A stretch of DNA of 64,000 nucleotides from Myxococcales bacterium. GTDB taxonomy: Bacteria > Myxococcota_A > Polyangia > Fen-1088. The notes under the pieces were generated by a model. It made no database searches. It was not told the DNA's origin and was given only the letters and a program-made list of their open reading frames with translations. Both the position numbers and the translations under genes were made by a program. This document shows positions 7,186 to 16,755 of the stretch, piece by piece; positions within the stretch are counted from its first letter, which is position 1; the number at the start of each line of letters is the position of its first letter. The DNA lies in NCBI GenBank assembly GCA_003142855.1, contig PLNW01000166.1:1-64000 (forward strand), given 5' to 3'.

Positions 7186-8202
7186 ATGAAGACATTTGGA
7201 CCATATCCCCATCGGGGACGATGGCGGGTAGTTACCCGCCAAGCAGGAGAACAACGGGTCTACTCCTTCTCCACTGAGAAGGAAGCACAGATAGAAATCA
7301 ACCGGCTGCGACTTGCGGCCGCACGACAAGTGGGAATCTCCACCGAAAAGGCGATAGCAGAATACGAATCGATTTTGACCACGAATGGGCTACGTCCCAG
7401 GTCAGTGCAGACCACGGGCTATAGGTTGCGCAAGCTCTTCCAGTCCGTCCTTCCTGTGCCACTGGCTACCATCACTCCAGCCAAGGCACGAGAGTTGGTC
7501 ACGGCCCTCGCAGGTTCGGTGGACAGCAGAAAGAACATCGTGGCAGAAGCCAAAACCTTCTGCACCAGGGCGAAAGAGAGAGGTTGGATCGACACGCAGC
7601 TTCTACAAGATGTCAGGGCAGAGGGTAAGAGACGTTGTGGAAAAACCAAGCTGACCGTGGACGAGAGCAAGAAGTTTCTGGCTGCCTGCCTGCAGCTTGC
7701 TGCCAGCTCCAACCCCAAGAAGAAGACAGCAGGTGTTGGGTCAGCCATGGCATTGGTGTTCGGGTTGAGGGCGAGCGAGATTACGGGACTGCAGGTGAAG
7801 AACTTGGACGCCGACGGGACCATCATCAGAATCACCACGGCGAAGAGCCGAGCTGGTATCCGTTCCTTGGCAGTTCCAACTTGGTTCAAGCCCTTCTTGG
7901 CTGAGCTGGCTGATGGCAAGCAACCAGGAGACTTGCTGGTTGGTCATGACCGCACCTGGCTTCACAGGAGCGTCCGTGCCATCTGCAAACAGGCAGGTGT
8001 TACGGAAGCCCCACCTCATGGTCTACGCGGTACACACGGTGACCTTGCCCTCGTGGGTGCAGCTACTCCGGCTGCAGTCTCACGAGCCTTGGGCCACGAG
8101 AGCCAAGAGGTCACTTTCCGACACTATGCAGACCGTGGTCTGGCGGACCAGCAGCAGCACATGCAGGCCATGGAAACGCTGGTCCCCCACCCCATCAACT
8201 AG
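7186..8202 (+). CDS. tyrosine recombinase/integrase
   Basis: 338 residues from the ATG at 7186; an in-frame TTG at 6958 would add 76 Ala-rich residues of uncertain reality. An AAAGG lies about 10 bp before the ATG. The N-terminal part is an arm-binding-like domain (GRWRVVTRQAGEQRVYSFST), followed by a SAM-like core-binding domain. The catalytic domain shows the full set: Arg in GLRASEI, Lys in TTAKSRAGIRS, HGLR (His-x-x-Arg), LGHES (His) and the nucleophile Tyr in RHYAD. It catalyses site-specific strand exchange, most likely between the element and the 3' end of tRNA-Leu(CAG), which lies 116 bp downstream. No excisionase gene was recognised. Confidence 0.92.
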   Translation: MKTFGPYPHRGRWRVVTRQAGEQRVYSFSTEKEAQIEINRLRLAAARQVGISTEKAIAEYESILTTNGLRPRSVQTTGYRLRKLFQSVLPVPLATITPAKARELVTALAGSVDSRKNIVAEAKTFCTRAKERGWIDTQLLQDVRAEGKRRCGKTKLTVDESKKFLAACLQLAASSNPKKKTAGVGSAMALVFGLRASEITGLQVKNLDADGTIIRITTAKSRAGIRSLAVPTWFKPFLAELADGKQPGDLLVGHDRTWLHRSVRAICKQAGVTEAPPHGLRGTHGDLALVGAATPAAVSRALGHESQEVTFRHYADRGLADQQQHMQAMETLVPHPIN

Positions 8203-8221
8203 CCCAGAATCCTGCTTTCAG

Positions 8222-8253
8222 AGTTACCCAAGAGTTACCCAGGCAGTTACCCA
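8222..8253. repeat. three phased AGTTACCCA repeats, candidate integrase arm sites
   Basis: AGTTACCCA occurs at 8222-8230, 8233-8241 and 8245-8253, with periods of 11 and 12 bp, about one helical turn. They lie between the recombinase stop codon and the tRNA. Short direct repeats phased on the helix beside an attachment site are typical of arm-type integrase binding sites. A related AGTTACCCG is part of a palindrome inside the recombinase gene (7223-7240). Confidence 0.55.
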
Positions 8254-8290
8254 CGCCCGGATCAAGAAAAAACACCAGACCCTCAAAAGC

Positions 8291-8316
8291 AAAAACCCCC
8301 AGAATATCCGGGGGTT
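8291..8316 (-). terminator. rho-independent terminator of tRNA-Leu
   Basis: On the minus strand, just after the tRNA, an AACCCCC stem and GGGGGTT partner flank a short AT-containing loop and run into TTTTTG. It would end the tRNA-Leu transcript. If the element is inserted at the tRNA 3' end, this terminator belongs to the element side. Confidence 0.75.
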
Positions 8317-8318
8317 CC

Positions 8319-8405
8319 TGGTGCGGTCGGGGAGATTTGAACTCCCACAGCATTTCTACCACCAGAACCTGAATCTGGCGCGTCTACCAGTTCCGCCACG
8401 ACCGC
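8319..8405 (-). tRNA. tRNA-Leu(CAG)
   Basis: Minus-strand gene of 87 nt with encoded CCA. The acceptor stem is GCGGTCG / CGACCGC with discriminator A. The D-arm contains AACTGGTAGACGC, typical of leucine tRNAs. The anticodon loop is TTCAGGT (anticodon CAG) on a CCAGA/TCTGG stem, followed by a long variable arm and a GTTCAAATC T-loop. It is the likely integration target of the element to its left. Confidence 0.95.
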
Positions 8406-8488
8406 GAAGAGTGAGGAACTTAGTGGACGGGACAGCCCAGGTCAAGGTGTCGGCCTCGCCTCTCCGTGCCTCGTCTCTCCGTGGGCTG

Positions 8489-9544
8489 TCAGGTCTTCCC
8501 TGACGGGTTTCCCGCGCCCCCGCGCGCCGCGCGCAAGCGCACGACCTCCTTCTCAAGCGTGCGCAGGGCGACCTGCCGTTTTTCGAGCTCGCGAGAGGCA
8601 TCCGCGACTTGCCGGGTCACCACCGCCAGATTCCGTCTCAGATCATCGCGTTCCATGGTGATCAGCTCGCGTGCGGCCGCGTCGTCGCTGATCTGGCGCA
8701 AGAAGCGTTCGACGTCCTTGCGCAAAGCCGCGACCGTGCGCTCCAGTCGATCGGCGCGGTCCCGCAGGGTCATGGCTCCCTCGCGTGCGCCATCGCGCTC
8801 GCGACTCAACTCTGCCGAGCGCGCTTCGAGCCGCGCCACCTCGCCTTGCCAGGCAGCCAATTCCCCTGCCGCGACACCGGGAGCGCCCGCATCGGCGGAC
8901 GCGCCCGCATCGGTGGGGACTAGAAGGCTCTCGCTCAGGTTCCACGGCCGCTCCGCACAGTCAGTGCACAGAGCAACGAAGTGGCTGGACGCGCCTGACA
9001 GCCTGGTCAAGGACTCGTTGACCGCCAGATCCTCCGTGCCTGGCACATGGAACGACACGCCGCCGAACTGCGTCTCCTCGACAATGTCCACGTTCGCGAA
9101 ATGGCCGAGCAAGAGGTCGGCGCAGGCGGTACGCGTGCCCGCGCCTGCCTGCGCACGGTCCCGAAAAACCACGGTAGGCAGGCGCAATACACAGAAGCCA
9201 CCCGAACACAGCACGCGCCGGATCTCGGCCAGCCAGATACCGCGCTCTTCGTCCGACCCGACCGCGGGCAGGCCGCACAGCACGATGTCCACCCCCGCGT
9301 CGGGCACTGCCAGTGACGGCCTCTCCGGCACGAACGAAATCACATCTGCCGCGCCAGCGCGTCGCAGGCACTCGGCACCCGGTCCGCCCACCCGGGTTGT
9401 GACGTCGAGCACCTTCTTGCCCGGCACCATCGGCTCGACCAGCAAGTAGACAGGTACCGGCAGGGACTCCACGACCGGCATGGGCGGACATCCATCCGGA
9501 CTGTCACCAGCTGGAGAAACAGGGGAAGGGCCCGTGGCGGTCAT
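8489..9544 (-). CDS. SAM-methyltransferase-like domain with C-terminal coiled coil
   Basis: 351 residues. Residues about 40 to 140 follow a class I methyltransferase fold: GKKVLDVTTRVGGPGAE (glycine-rich motif I, somewhat degenerate), an acidic DAGVDIVLCGLP strand and EIRRVLCSGGFCVLR, typical of post-motif III. Residues about 215 to 335 are a long charged coiled coil (repeated Arg, Glu, Leu, Asp). The substrate is unknown; the degenerate motif I leaves catalytic activity uncertain. It is the first chromosomal gene beyond the tRNA and is transcribed away from the flippase-like gene at 9645. The combination may serve as a scaffold rather than an enzyme. Confidence 0.65.
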   Translation of the reverse strand: MTATGPSPVSPAGDSPDGCPPMPVVESLPVPVYLLVEPMVPGKKVLDVTTRVGGPGAECLRRAGAADVISFVPERPSLAVPDAGVDIVLCGLPAVGSDEERGIWLAEIRRVLCSGGFCVLRLPTVVFRDRAQAGAGTRTACADLLLGHFANVDIVEETQFGGVSFHVPGTEDLAVNESLTRLSGASSHFVALCTDCAERPWNLSESLLVPTDAGASADAGAPGVAAGELAAWQGEVARLEARSAELSRERDGAREGAMTLRDRADRLERTVAALRKDVERFLRQISDDAAARELITMERDDLRRNLAVVTRQVADASRELEKRQVALRTLEKEVVRLRAARGGAGNPSGKT

Positions 9545-9644
9545 GAGTGCCTATCTTTCAGTTTCGCTTCCCGGCCCGAATAACACAAGACAGGACGCAT
9601 GCGCCCCGAGCCGGCGCCGAGAATTCGTGCGATAGTGGGCGGAC

Positions 9645-10574
9645 ATGCGCAAGCAGCTCGGCCGAATCCTGCCGTGGGCCGTCACCCTCGTGCTCCTCTT
9701 CTATGTCTTCCGCATGATCTCGTTCAGGGATATGGGTAAGGCGCTCGTCCAGGCCCCGTACTGGACCGTCCCTGCATTCATTGTTCTCGTCCTAGGCGTG
9801 TATCTGGGTGACTGCTTCGCCATCTGGAAGACCTTCGGTTGGTTCGTGGCCCGGCTTTCCTTTCGTGAAGTCCTAGTGGTTCGCGGGGCCACCTATCTGC
9901 TCGCTCTGGTCAACTACACGGTGGGCCAGGGGGCCATCGTCTACTTCGTGAACCGTTCACGAGGAATTCCCCTACTGCGCGGGACAGCGGCGGTGCTGCT
10001 GATCATGGGGACCAACATTCTCTTGCTGCTCATTTTCGCCTCCATCGGGCTGGTGGTGGCCCCGGACATGCCCGCGGTCCTGCGCAAGATTGTGTTTGCG
10101 GCGTACGCTGCTCTGGCCGTCTATTCTGTCCTGCTCCTGCTCAGGCCGCGCTGGCTGACATCACGGCCCATCTTCGATGTTCTCTTCGCCGCGGGCGTGG
10201 CCGGACACCTTCGGACCGTGCTCGTGCGGGTTCCTCACCTCGGGATTCTCATGGTATTCACCTACACGTCGCTGCGCGCTTTTGGGGTGGAGGTGCCGGT
10301 GTCGCACGCCATTCTGTATCTGCCTATGATCTACTTCATCGGCGTATTGCCTATCGCGGTCATGGGACTGGGAACCACGCAGTTCATGATGATCCTGCTC
10401 CTCTCCCGCTACGTGCCCGGCGCCGCGCACGACCCGGCCAAAGCCGCTGCCGCCATCACGGCCGCCAGCCTGGGTGGCCAAGCCGTGGCCCTTGCAATCC
10501 AGGCTACGCTTGGCGTGTTCTGCATGCGCAACCAGCTCGCCCGCGACCTGCGACAACCTGCATCAACGGCCTAG
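9645..10574 (+). CDS. flippase-like integral membrane protein (LPG synthase TM-domain family)
   Basis: 309 residues, about eight predicted membrane segments, starting WAVTLVLLFYVF. The overall pattern, including a VNYTVGQGAIVYF segment and the GVLPIAVMGLGTTQF loop, resembles the membrane domain of lysyl-phosphatidylglycerol synthase (UPF0104/AglD family), without a synthase domain. Such proteins are suspected lipid or lipid-linked glycan flippases. A second gene of this type lies at 26135-27184. It is followed after 7 bp by a small single-pass membrane protein, so both are probably co-transcribed. The substrate is unknown. Confidence 0.7.
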   Translation: MRKQLGRILPWAVTLVLLFYVFRMISFRDMGKALVQAPYWTVPAFIVLVLGVYLGDCFAIWKTFGWFVARLSFREVLVVRGATYLLALVNYTVGQGAIVYFVNRSRGIPLLRGTAAVLLIMGTNILLLLIFASIGLVVAPDMPAVLRKIVFAAYAALAVYSVLLLLRPRWLTSRPIFDVLFAAGVAGHLRTVLVRVPHLGILMVFTYTSLRAFGVEVPVSHAILYLPMIYFIGVLPIAVMGLGTTQFMMILLLSRYVPGAAHDPAKAAAAITAASLGGQAVALAIQATLGVFCMRNQLARDLRQPASTA

Positions 10575-10581
10575 CGAAGCC

Positions 10582-10992
10582 ATGGCGACTAGGTACAAGA
10601 AGCCCCGGTCGATCAACACGGTCTCCGTTGGCCTTCTGGTGCTACTCGGCATCGCGGTATACCTGGCCATCTACACCTGGCCGGTCTACACGCTTTCTTC
10701 GCGCGCCAAGGGCGTGCTGCTGGACGCGATCCCCATGCTCTATCGCGCCAATCTGCGCCCCACAGACGTTGCTTTGGCCATGATCAACGACCTAAAGAAA
10801 TCGGTTCCCAAGGCCTTGCGCAAGGAAGGCGTGAGGGATCCAAACCTGGAGCTCGTCTTTGCCCGCAGCAAGGAAGAGGTATCGATCGAAGCGCACTTCG
10901 TGGCCACTGCCTTCTTCCCGGTGATCAACAAGACCGTGGAATTCCATCTCTCGCCACGGGCGGTGACAGACACCGCCCGCATCGAATGGTGA
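10582..10992 (+). CDS. small single-pass membrane protein
   Basis: 136 residues. The start is the ATG at 10582, directly after the flippase-like gene; longer in-frame extensions would overlap that gene. One N-terminal membrane segment (about residues 13 to 33, VSVGLLVLLGIAVYLAIYTW) is followed by a soluble domain of about 100 residues with no cysteines, probably periplasmic. The C-terminus has a beta pattern (VSIEAHFVATAFFPVINKTVEFHL). No family recognised. The spacing suggests an operon with 9645-10574 and, 32 bp downstream, the cyclase gene. Confidence 0.65.
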   Translation: MATRYKKPRSINTVSVGLLVLLGIAVYLAIYTWPVYTLSSRAKGVLLDAIPMLYRANLRPTDVALAMINDLKKSVPKALRKEGVRDPNLELVFARSKEEVSIEAHFVATAFFPVINKTVEFHLSPRAVTDTARIEW

Positions 10993-11024
10993 CGTGATAC
11001 AATCGGCCGCCTTCAGGGCAGCGC

Positions 11025-12626
11025 ATGGCAAAGCTGATCGTTCAAGCAAGCAACGCACGACGTGAATACGAGTTGGGCGCGATGACCACCATCGGGCGCC
11101 ATCCGCACAACATCATCCAGATCCTCGACCGCATCGTTTCCAAGGAACATGCGCAGGTCATCCGCCAGCCTGACGGCCACTTCCTTTACCGCGATCTTGG
11201 CAGTCTGAACGGCTCGTTCTTCAAGAACGAGCGCGTGGGTGAACACATCCTCGCCGAAGGCGACGAAATCGTGCTGGGAGGGACGCAGCTCATTTTCCAG
11301 GAACAATCCAGCCAAGCCTCGCAGGCCGCCCAGCGGGTCAGCATCCAGCAGGCCGCGCTGGCGGTTCACCAGAAAGTCCAGGCGGTGAGCGCCGCCGAAT
11401 TCCTGCCCGAGCGCCAGATCTCCGATCCCGAAACCCTGCGACGCGACTACGAGAAGCTGCGTCTGGCCTACGAGCTCGGCCGCTCCATCGGGCTTGAGGT
11501 CGACATCGACCTCTTGCTCGAGAAAATCATCATGAAGGCGTTCGATCTGATCCCGGCCGATCGCGGGGTCATCCTTCTGATGGAAGACGGCGTTCCCCAA
11601 CCTCGCGTCGCCAAGGCACGGGACGGCCGCACCGAGCAGATCGTTCTTTCCCGGTCCATCCTGAACGAAGTGGTCCAGCAGAAGGCCGCCGTGCTCTCCT
11701 CCGACGCCAGCATGGACAGCCGGTTTCAGGGTGCGCGTTCCATCATCATGCAAGGCATTCGTTCCACCATGACCGTGCCGCTCATCCACCACGACGAGCT
11801 GCTGGGGATCATGCACCTGGATTCCATGGTGGCGACCAATGCCTTTGGCGAGAAGGATCTGCAGATCTTCGCCGGGGTCGGCAACCAGGCCGCCGCCGCC
11901 ATTCACAACTCGATGTTGGCGCGCAAGATCGAGCAGGAAGCGAAGACCCGCGCCCAATTCCAACGTTTGCTCTCGCCCAACCTGGTCGAACAGGTGGTGT
12001 CCGGCAAGCTGCAGCTGGAAAAGGGCGGCGCCCTGTCGGAAGTGACGCTGTTGTTCTCGGACATCCGTGGTTTCACCGCCATGAGCGAGAAGAGCCAGCC
12101 ACCGGAAATCGTGCGCATGCTCAACGAGTATTTCGAGCTGATGGTGGACGTCATCTTCAATCACGAGGGAACCCTGGACAAGTTCGTGGGCGACGAGATC
12201 ATCGCCCTGTTCGGAGCGCCGGTGGCCATCCCCAACGCGGAGAAGAAAGCGGTCGAGTGCGCGCTCGACATGATGCAGGTCTTGTCCGAATTCAACCGCA
12301 CCCGCGCGTCGGAAGGTCAGGAACAGATCCGCATCGGCATCGGCATCAACACGGGCACGGTGGTCACGGGCGCCATCGGCAGCTCGCGCGCGCTCCAGTA
12401 CACGGCCATCGGCGACGCCGTGAACACGGCCTCGCGCCTGTGCAGCGTGGCCAAGCCAGGAGAGGTGCTGGTGTCTGAGGCGACCTTTGGCAAGGTCGGG
12501 AGTGTGGTGTCGGCAACCGCGCTGCCACCAGTGCGCGTGAAGGGAAAGGCCGAGGCTCTGCGCGTGTGGAACATCACCGGCCTGCGTGCGCCTGGCTGGC
12601 AGGGCGAATCGACCAAGCCTTTTTAG
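11025..12626 (+). CDS. FHA-GAF-class III adenylate/guanylate cyclase
   Basis: 533 residues in three modules. Residues 1 to 92 are an FHA phosphothreonine-binding domain (GRHPHN, SKEHAQVI, LGSLNGSFF). Residues about 140 to 305 are a GAF domain (AFDLIPADRGVILLMEDG, TVPLIHHDELLGIMHLDS). Residues about 330 to 510 are a class III cyclase domain with metal-binding aspartates in LFSDIRGFTAMSE and KFVGDEIIALFG, plus YTAIGDAVNTASRL. It should make cAMP (possibly cGMP) in response to a GAF ligand and a phosphorylated partner bound by FHA. This architecture is common in myxobacteria. It is cytoplasmic, with no membrane segment. Confidence 0.93.
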   Translation: MAKLIVQASNARREYELGAMTTIGRHPHNIIQILDRIVSKEHAQVIRQPDGHFLYRDLGSLNGSFFKNERVGEHILAEGDEIVLGGTQLIFQEQSSQASQAAQRVSIQQAALAVHQKVQAVSAAEFLPERQISDPETLRRDYEKLRLAYELGRSIGLEVDIDLLLEKIIMKAFDLIPADRGVILLMEDGVPQPRVAKARDGRTEQIVLSRSILNEVVQQKAAVLSSDASMDSRFQGARSIIMQGIRSTMTVPLIHHDELLGIMHLDSMVATNAFGEKDLQIFAGVGNQAAAAIHNSMLARKIEQEAKTRAQFQRLLSPNLVEQVVSGKLQLEKGGALSEVTLLFSDIRGFTAMSEKSQPPEIVRMLNEYFELMVDVIFNHEGTLDKFVGDEIIALFGAPVAIPNAEKKAVECALDMMQVLSEFNRTRASEGQEQIRIGIGINTGTVVTGAIGSSRALQYTAIGDAVNTASRLCSVAKPGEVLVSEATFGKVGSVVSATALPPVRVKGKAEALRVWNITGLRAPGWQGESTKPF

Positions 12627-12702
12627 CTCCCTGATTAGCAACCCAGACCGGGTGGCCGGCATCATAGGAGGGGGTTAGAATTAGCCCGAGAGGAGTTGTC
12701 CC

Positions 12703-13080
12703 ATGCCTGCTGCCAGCGAAAAGACCGCCGAAACATCTGGTGAAGCGCCTGCAACTCCGGTCACGCTTACGGTGCGCGCCGCAGAGAAGGTGAAGGAGAT
12801 CCGCGTCGAAGAGAAGATCCAGGATGGCTATGCGCTGCGACTCAAGGTGTTGGGGGGTGGCTGTTCGGGATTCGCATACGACCTGTACTTCGACCAGCCA
12901 CAGGACATCGACCATGCCTTCGAATCGAATGGCGTGAAGATGCTGTGTGACCAGATGAGCCTGATGTATTTGATGGGAACCGAGATTGACTTCGTCGAGA
13001 GCCTGCAGGGCTCGGGCTTCAAGTTCAGCAACCCGAACGTGAAGTCTACGTGTGGCTGCGGCAGTTCGTTCTCAGTTTAG
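12703..13080 (+). CDS. erpA: A-type iron-sulfur carrier (IscA/ErpA family)
   Basis: 125 residues. After a 20-residue polar N-terminus comes the HesB/IscA fold with the three conserved cysteines: one in GGGCSGFAYDL and two in the terminal STCGCGSSFSV. It accepts an Fe-S cluster from a scaffold such as IscU and passes it to target enzymes. A strong ribosome-binding site (GAGAGGAG) precedes the ATG. ErpA, IscA and SufA cannot be separated by sequence alone; ErpA is chosen because the gene stands alone outside isc or suf operons. Confidence 0.85.
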   Translation: MPAASEKTAETSGEAPATPVTLTVRAAEKVKEIRVEEKIQDGYALRLKVLGGGCSGFAYDLYFDQPQDIDHAFESNGVKMLCDQMSLMYLMGTEIDFVESLQGSGFKFSNPNVKSTCGCGSSFSV

Positions 13081-13087
13081 CCCCCGC

Positions 13088-13438
13088 TCAGCGCACGGTG
13101 ACGCCGTCTTCTTCTTTCAGACGGTTGATCTTGGTGAGGCACTGGTCGCGTATGGTGCTGCGCATGGCAGGGCTTTGATCCTGCACGGATTCGCGGAACA
13201 CGCCCTCGTAGCTGGCACACTTGCCCGGATCGACGGCGTGGTGACAGTAGTGGTCGCGCACGCGCTCGCAGGGATTGCGTCCGGCGACCGCCATCGTGAT
13301 GGCCAGCCAGCACACGCCCGCCCCAGCCGCGAAGATGAGGACGCTGATCAGCCATCGTCGGTGCCGGCGGTACCGGTAGGGATCGATCTCGGCAGCCTCG
13401 CGGCGGATCTGCTCGAGTTCCTCGGGCGTTTCGTCCAT
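13088..13438 (-). CDS. single-pass membrane protein with cysteine-rich periplasmic domain
   Basis: 116 residues. The N-terminal 28 residues are charged (DETPEELEQIRREAAEIDPY). A membrane helix follows (LISVLIFAAGAGVCWLAITM). The C-terminal 65 residues contain four cysteines outside the membrane helix, in CERVRDHYCHH, KCASY and DQCLTK, likely forming disulfides in the periplasm. No family recognised. It is convergent with the erpA-like gene and divergent from nth. It resembles small hypothetical envelope proteins of Myxococcota. Confidence 0.6.
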   Translation of the reverse strand: MDETPEELEQIRREAAEIDPYRYRRHRRWLISVLIFAAGAGVCWLAITMAVAGRNPCERVRDHYCHHAVDPGKCASYEGVFRESVQDQSPAMRSTIRDQCLTKINRLKEEDGVTVR

Positions 13439-13514
13439 AGCGGACGGATTAGACCCTGTCCCCTCTGAGTCCGCAAGCGGCGTCTCCGATGGCTGCTCAT
13501 GCTAGATCCCCGAC

Positions 13515-14216
13515 ATGCCCCGATCCAAGCCAGCCCCCCGATCCACGCACAGGACAACGAAGGGATCCCCGCCCTGGCCACCTGAGCGCAAGCGCGTGAC
13601 CGCCATTTTGCGTGGCCTCGACCGTTTGTATCCCGAGGCTGACTGCGAGCTGCATCGGGACAACCCTTTTCAGCTCCTGGCCGCGACCATTCTGTCGGCC
13701 CAATGCACCGACGAGCGCGTGAACCAGGTTACCCCGCGCCTCTTCGCGCAGTTCCCCACGCCCGCAACCATGGGTCTGGCGCCTGCGCCGGTTCTGGAGG
13801 ACCTCATCCACTCCACTGGCTTCTTCCACAACAAGGCCAAGAATCTCATCGGCGCTTCGCGCGCCATCGTGGAACGTCACGGCGGCCAGGTACCGCGCAC
13901 CATGGCCGAACTGTGTGAACTGCCGGGCGTGGCCCGCAAGACTGCCAACGTGGTGCTAGGCACGGCCTTCGGCTTGGCCGAGGGAATCGTGGTGGACACG
14001 CATGTCCAGCGCTTGGCCCAGCGCCTGGCACTCACGCGCTCGTCCACCCCTGAGAAGATCGAGCAGGATCTGATGACGATCATCCCGCGCGAATGGTGGA
14101 TCCAGTTTGCGCACCAGATGATCTGGCACGGCCGCCGCTGCTGTTTCGCGCGCCGGCCGGATTGCGAACACTGTCCCCTGGCTCCGAACTGCCCGAGCGC
14201 GTTCCAGGAATCGTAA
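13515..14216 (+). CDS. nth: endonuclease III
   Basis: 233 residues; bifunctional DNA glycosylase/AP lyase that removes oxidised pyrimidines. Visible features are the helix-hairpin-helix LPGVARKTANVVL with the catalytic lysine, VVDTHVQR with the catalytic aspartate, and the 4Fe-4S loop C-x6-C-x2-C-x5-C at the C-terminus (CFARRPDCEHCPLAPNC). An N-terminal extension of about 25 basic residues precedes the usual start of the family (total usually about 210). The stop codon is 20 bp from the convergent thiC stop codon. Confidence 0.95.
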   Translation: MPRSKPAPRSTHRTTKGSPPWPPERKRVTAILRGLDRLYPEADCELHRDNPFQLLAATILSAQCTDERVNQVTPRLFAQFPTPATMGLAPAPVLEDLIHSTGFFHNKAKNLIGASRAIVERHGGQVPRTMAELCELPGVARKTANVVLGTAFGLAEGIVVDTHVQRLAQRLALTRSSTPEKIEQDLMTIIPREWWIQFAHQMIWHGRRCCFARRPDCEHCPLAPNCPSAFQES

Positions 14217-14236
14217 AGGGCCGCCCGGCGAACGCC

Positions 14237-15811
<1,575 letters not shown>

Positions 15812-15818
15812 GGTATCT

Positions 15819-15901
15819 CCTTCCTACGCCGGCATTACCCGGATCAGGTTCAAGGGGTCGCGTCACAAACGACGCCTCTCAGCCTGCTGGCTCCCCCGTC
15901 G
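15819..15901 (-). promoter_or_regulatory. TPP riboswitch of thiC
   Basis: On the minus strand the aptamer reads GGGGGAGCC, then GGCTGAGAGG (conserved CUGAGA), a variable P3 arm, ACCCCTTGAACCTGATC and GGTAATGCCGGCGTAGG, matching the THI box consensus. The thiC ribosome-binding site (AAGGAG) directly follows the closing P1 strand, which suggests control of translation initiation; no intrinsic terminator is seen between aptamer and gene. Confidence 0.95.
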
Positions 15902-15945
15902 TGCGTGTTCTACGGGGTGCGCAGGACGGATGCAAACCGTGGCGT

Positions 15946-16668
15946 CTAGTTGAAGCGGTTCGGCCCCCTGCCTGGCCTGCCTCCGTCGATGACCCGCCAG
16001 CGGCGCCCGCCCATCTTGCGCTGCAACCAAGAAGTGAGATCGCGCAGGTCCCGGCCGCGGCCCCCGCACAGGAGGTAAGCCAAGCTCACGGCCACCATGG
16101 TTCCCAACACCGCGGGCAGACCACCGTACATGGCTGATCCGACCAGCGCGAGCCCGACGAACAGGGCTGCCAAGACACGCGCGGGCATGACCAAGGTCCC
16201 GATCACACGCACCTGCGCCGGGCCGTAGAGAACCGCCAGTCCCACGAACAGTCCCAGCACCGAGTCCCCGCATCCCGAATAGAGCGTCCATTGCCCCAAC
16301 CAGGCTGACAGCAAGGCGACGGCCAGATTGGCGGCCAAGCCTGGCGCGAAGAAGACCACGAGAAAACGCCGACGTCCCAGCGTCCGTTCAATGGCCGCAC
16401 CCACGAACCACAAGCCCAGCAGGTTGAGCACCCCCAGCGGACTCCGGTCCACGAACAGCGCCGTGACGATCTGCCAGACCCATCCCTTCATCACCCTCGG
16501 CCCCAGGGCCAGGTAGTCATCCATCAGGCCCCGCGCCGGCTCCACCAGAACATAGAACAACCACGGCACTGCCAGCGCCACCACCAGCGTACGAATGGTG
16601 GGCGACAGACGCTGTGCCACCGGCCTCAGCCAAGGCGGCATTTGGTAGGTCGAATTCGGAAACGCCAT
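15946..16668 (-). CDS. rhomboid-like membrane protein, probably catalytically dead
   Basis: 240 residues with about six membrane helices. The order of segments resembles rhomboid proteases: an L1-like VTALFVDRSPLGVLNLLGLWFVG and an AIERTLGRRRFLVVFF segment. Where rhomboids have GxSG followed by a small residue and VFG, this protein has SGCGDSVLGLFVG, so the catalytic Ser position appears to be Gly. The late His of the dyad is also missing (MYGGLPAVLG in its place). It is therefore more likely a rhomboid pseudoprotease (iRhom/Derlin-like role) than an enzyme. The tail is basic and polar. The gene is 45 bp beyond the riboswitch. Confidence 0.6.
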   Translation of the reverse strand: MAFPNSTYQMPPWLRPVAQRLSPTIRTLVVALAVPWLFYVLVEPARGLMDDYLALGPRVMKGWVWQIVTALFVDRSPLGVLNLLGLWFVGAAIERTLGRRRFLVVFFAPGLAANLAVALLSAWLGQWTLYSGCGDSVLGLFVGLAVLYGPAQVRVIGTLVMPARVLAALFVGLALVGSAMYGGLPAVLGTMVAVSLAYLLCGGRGRDLRDLTSWLQRKMGGRRWRVIDGGRPGRGPNRFN

Positions 16669-16755
16669 CGAGGCGGATAAGCTACCACGGACCGTCCCTC
16701 GCGCGGGACAGGAGCGAGCAGCGAATGCGGGAACGCCCAGGCGACCCGAGCGCGT

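Larger units (their letters stand above)
1..8318. mobile_element. right part of an integrative element inserted at tRNA-Leu(CAG)
   Basis: A tyrosine recombinase gene ends 116 bp from the 3' end of a tRNA-Leu gene, the usual layout of an element integrated into a tRNA 3' end. The DNA left of the tRNA has lower GC, AT-rich intergenic stretches, several palindromes, and genes typical of mobile DNA: a primase-helicase, a zinc-ribbon protein and a DUF6155-like protein. To the right of the tRNA the sequence becomes uniformly GC-rich with housekeeping genes. The second attachment site was not found, so the left end lies upstream of this window. No relaxase, coupling protein or phage structural gene is visible, so whether it is a conjugative or mobilizable element, a prophage or a satellite cannot be decided. 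Confidence 0.75.

Noticed and set aside
11013..12665. 550-residue minus-strand reading frame
   Set aside because: Shadow of the FHA-GAF-cyclase gene, whose domains and motifs are clear on the plus strand.
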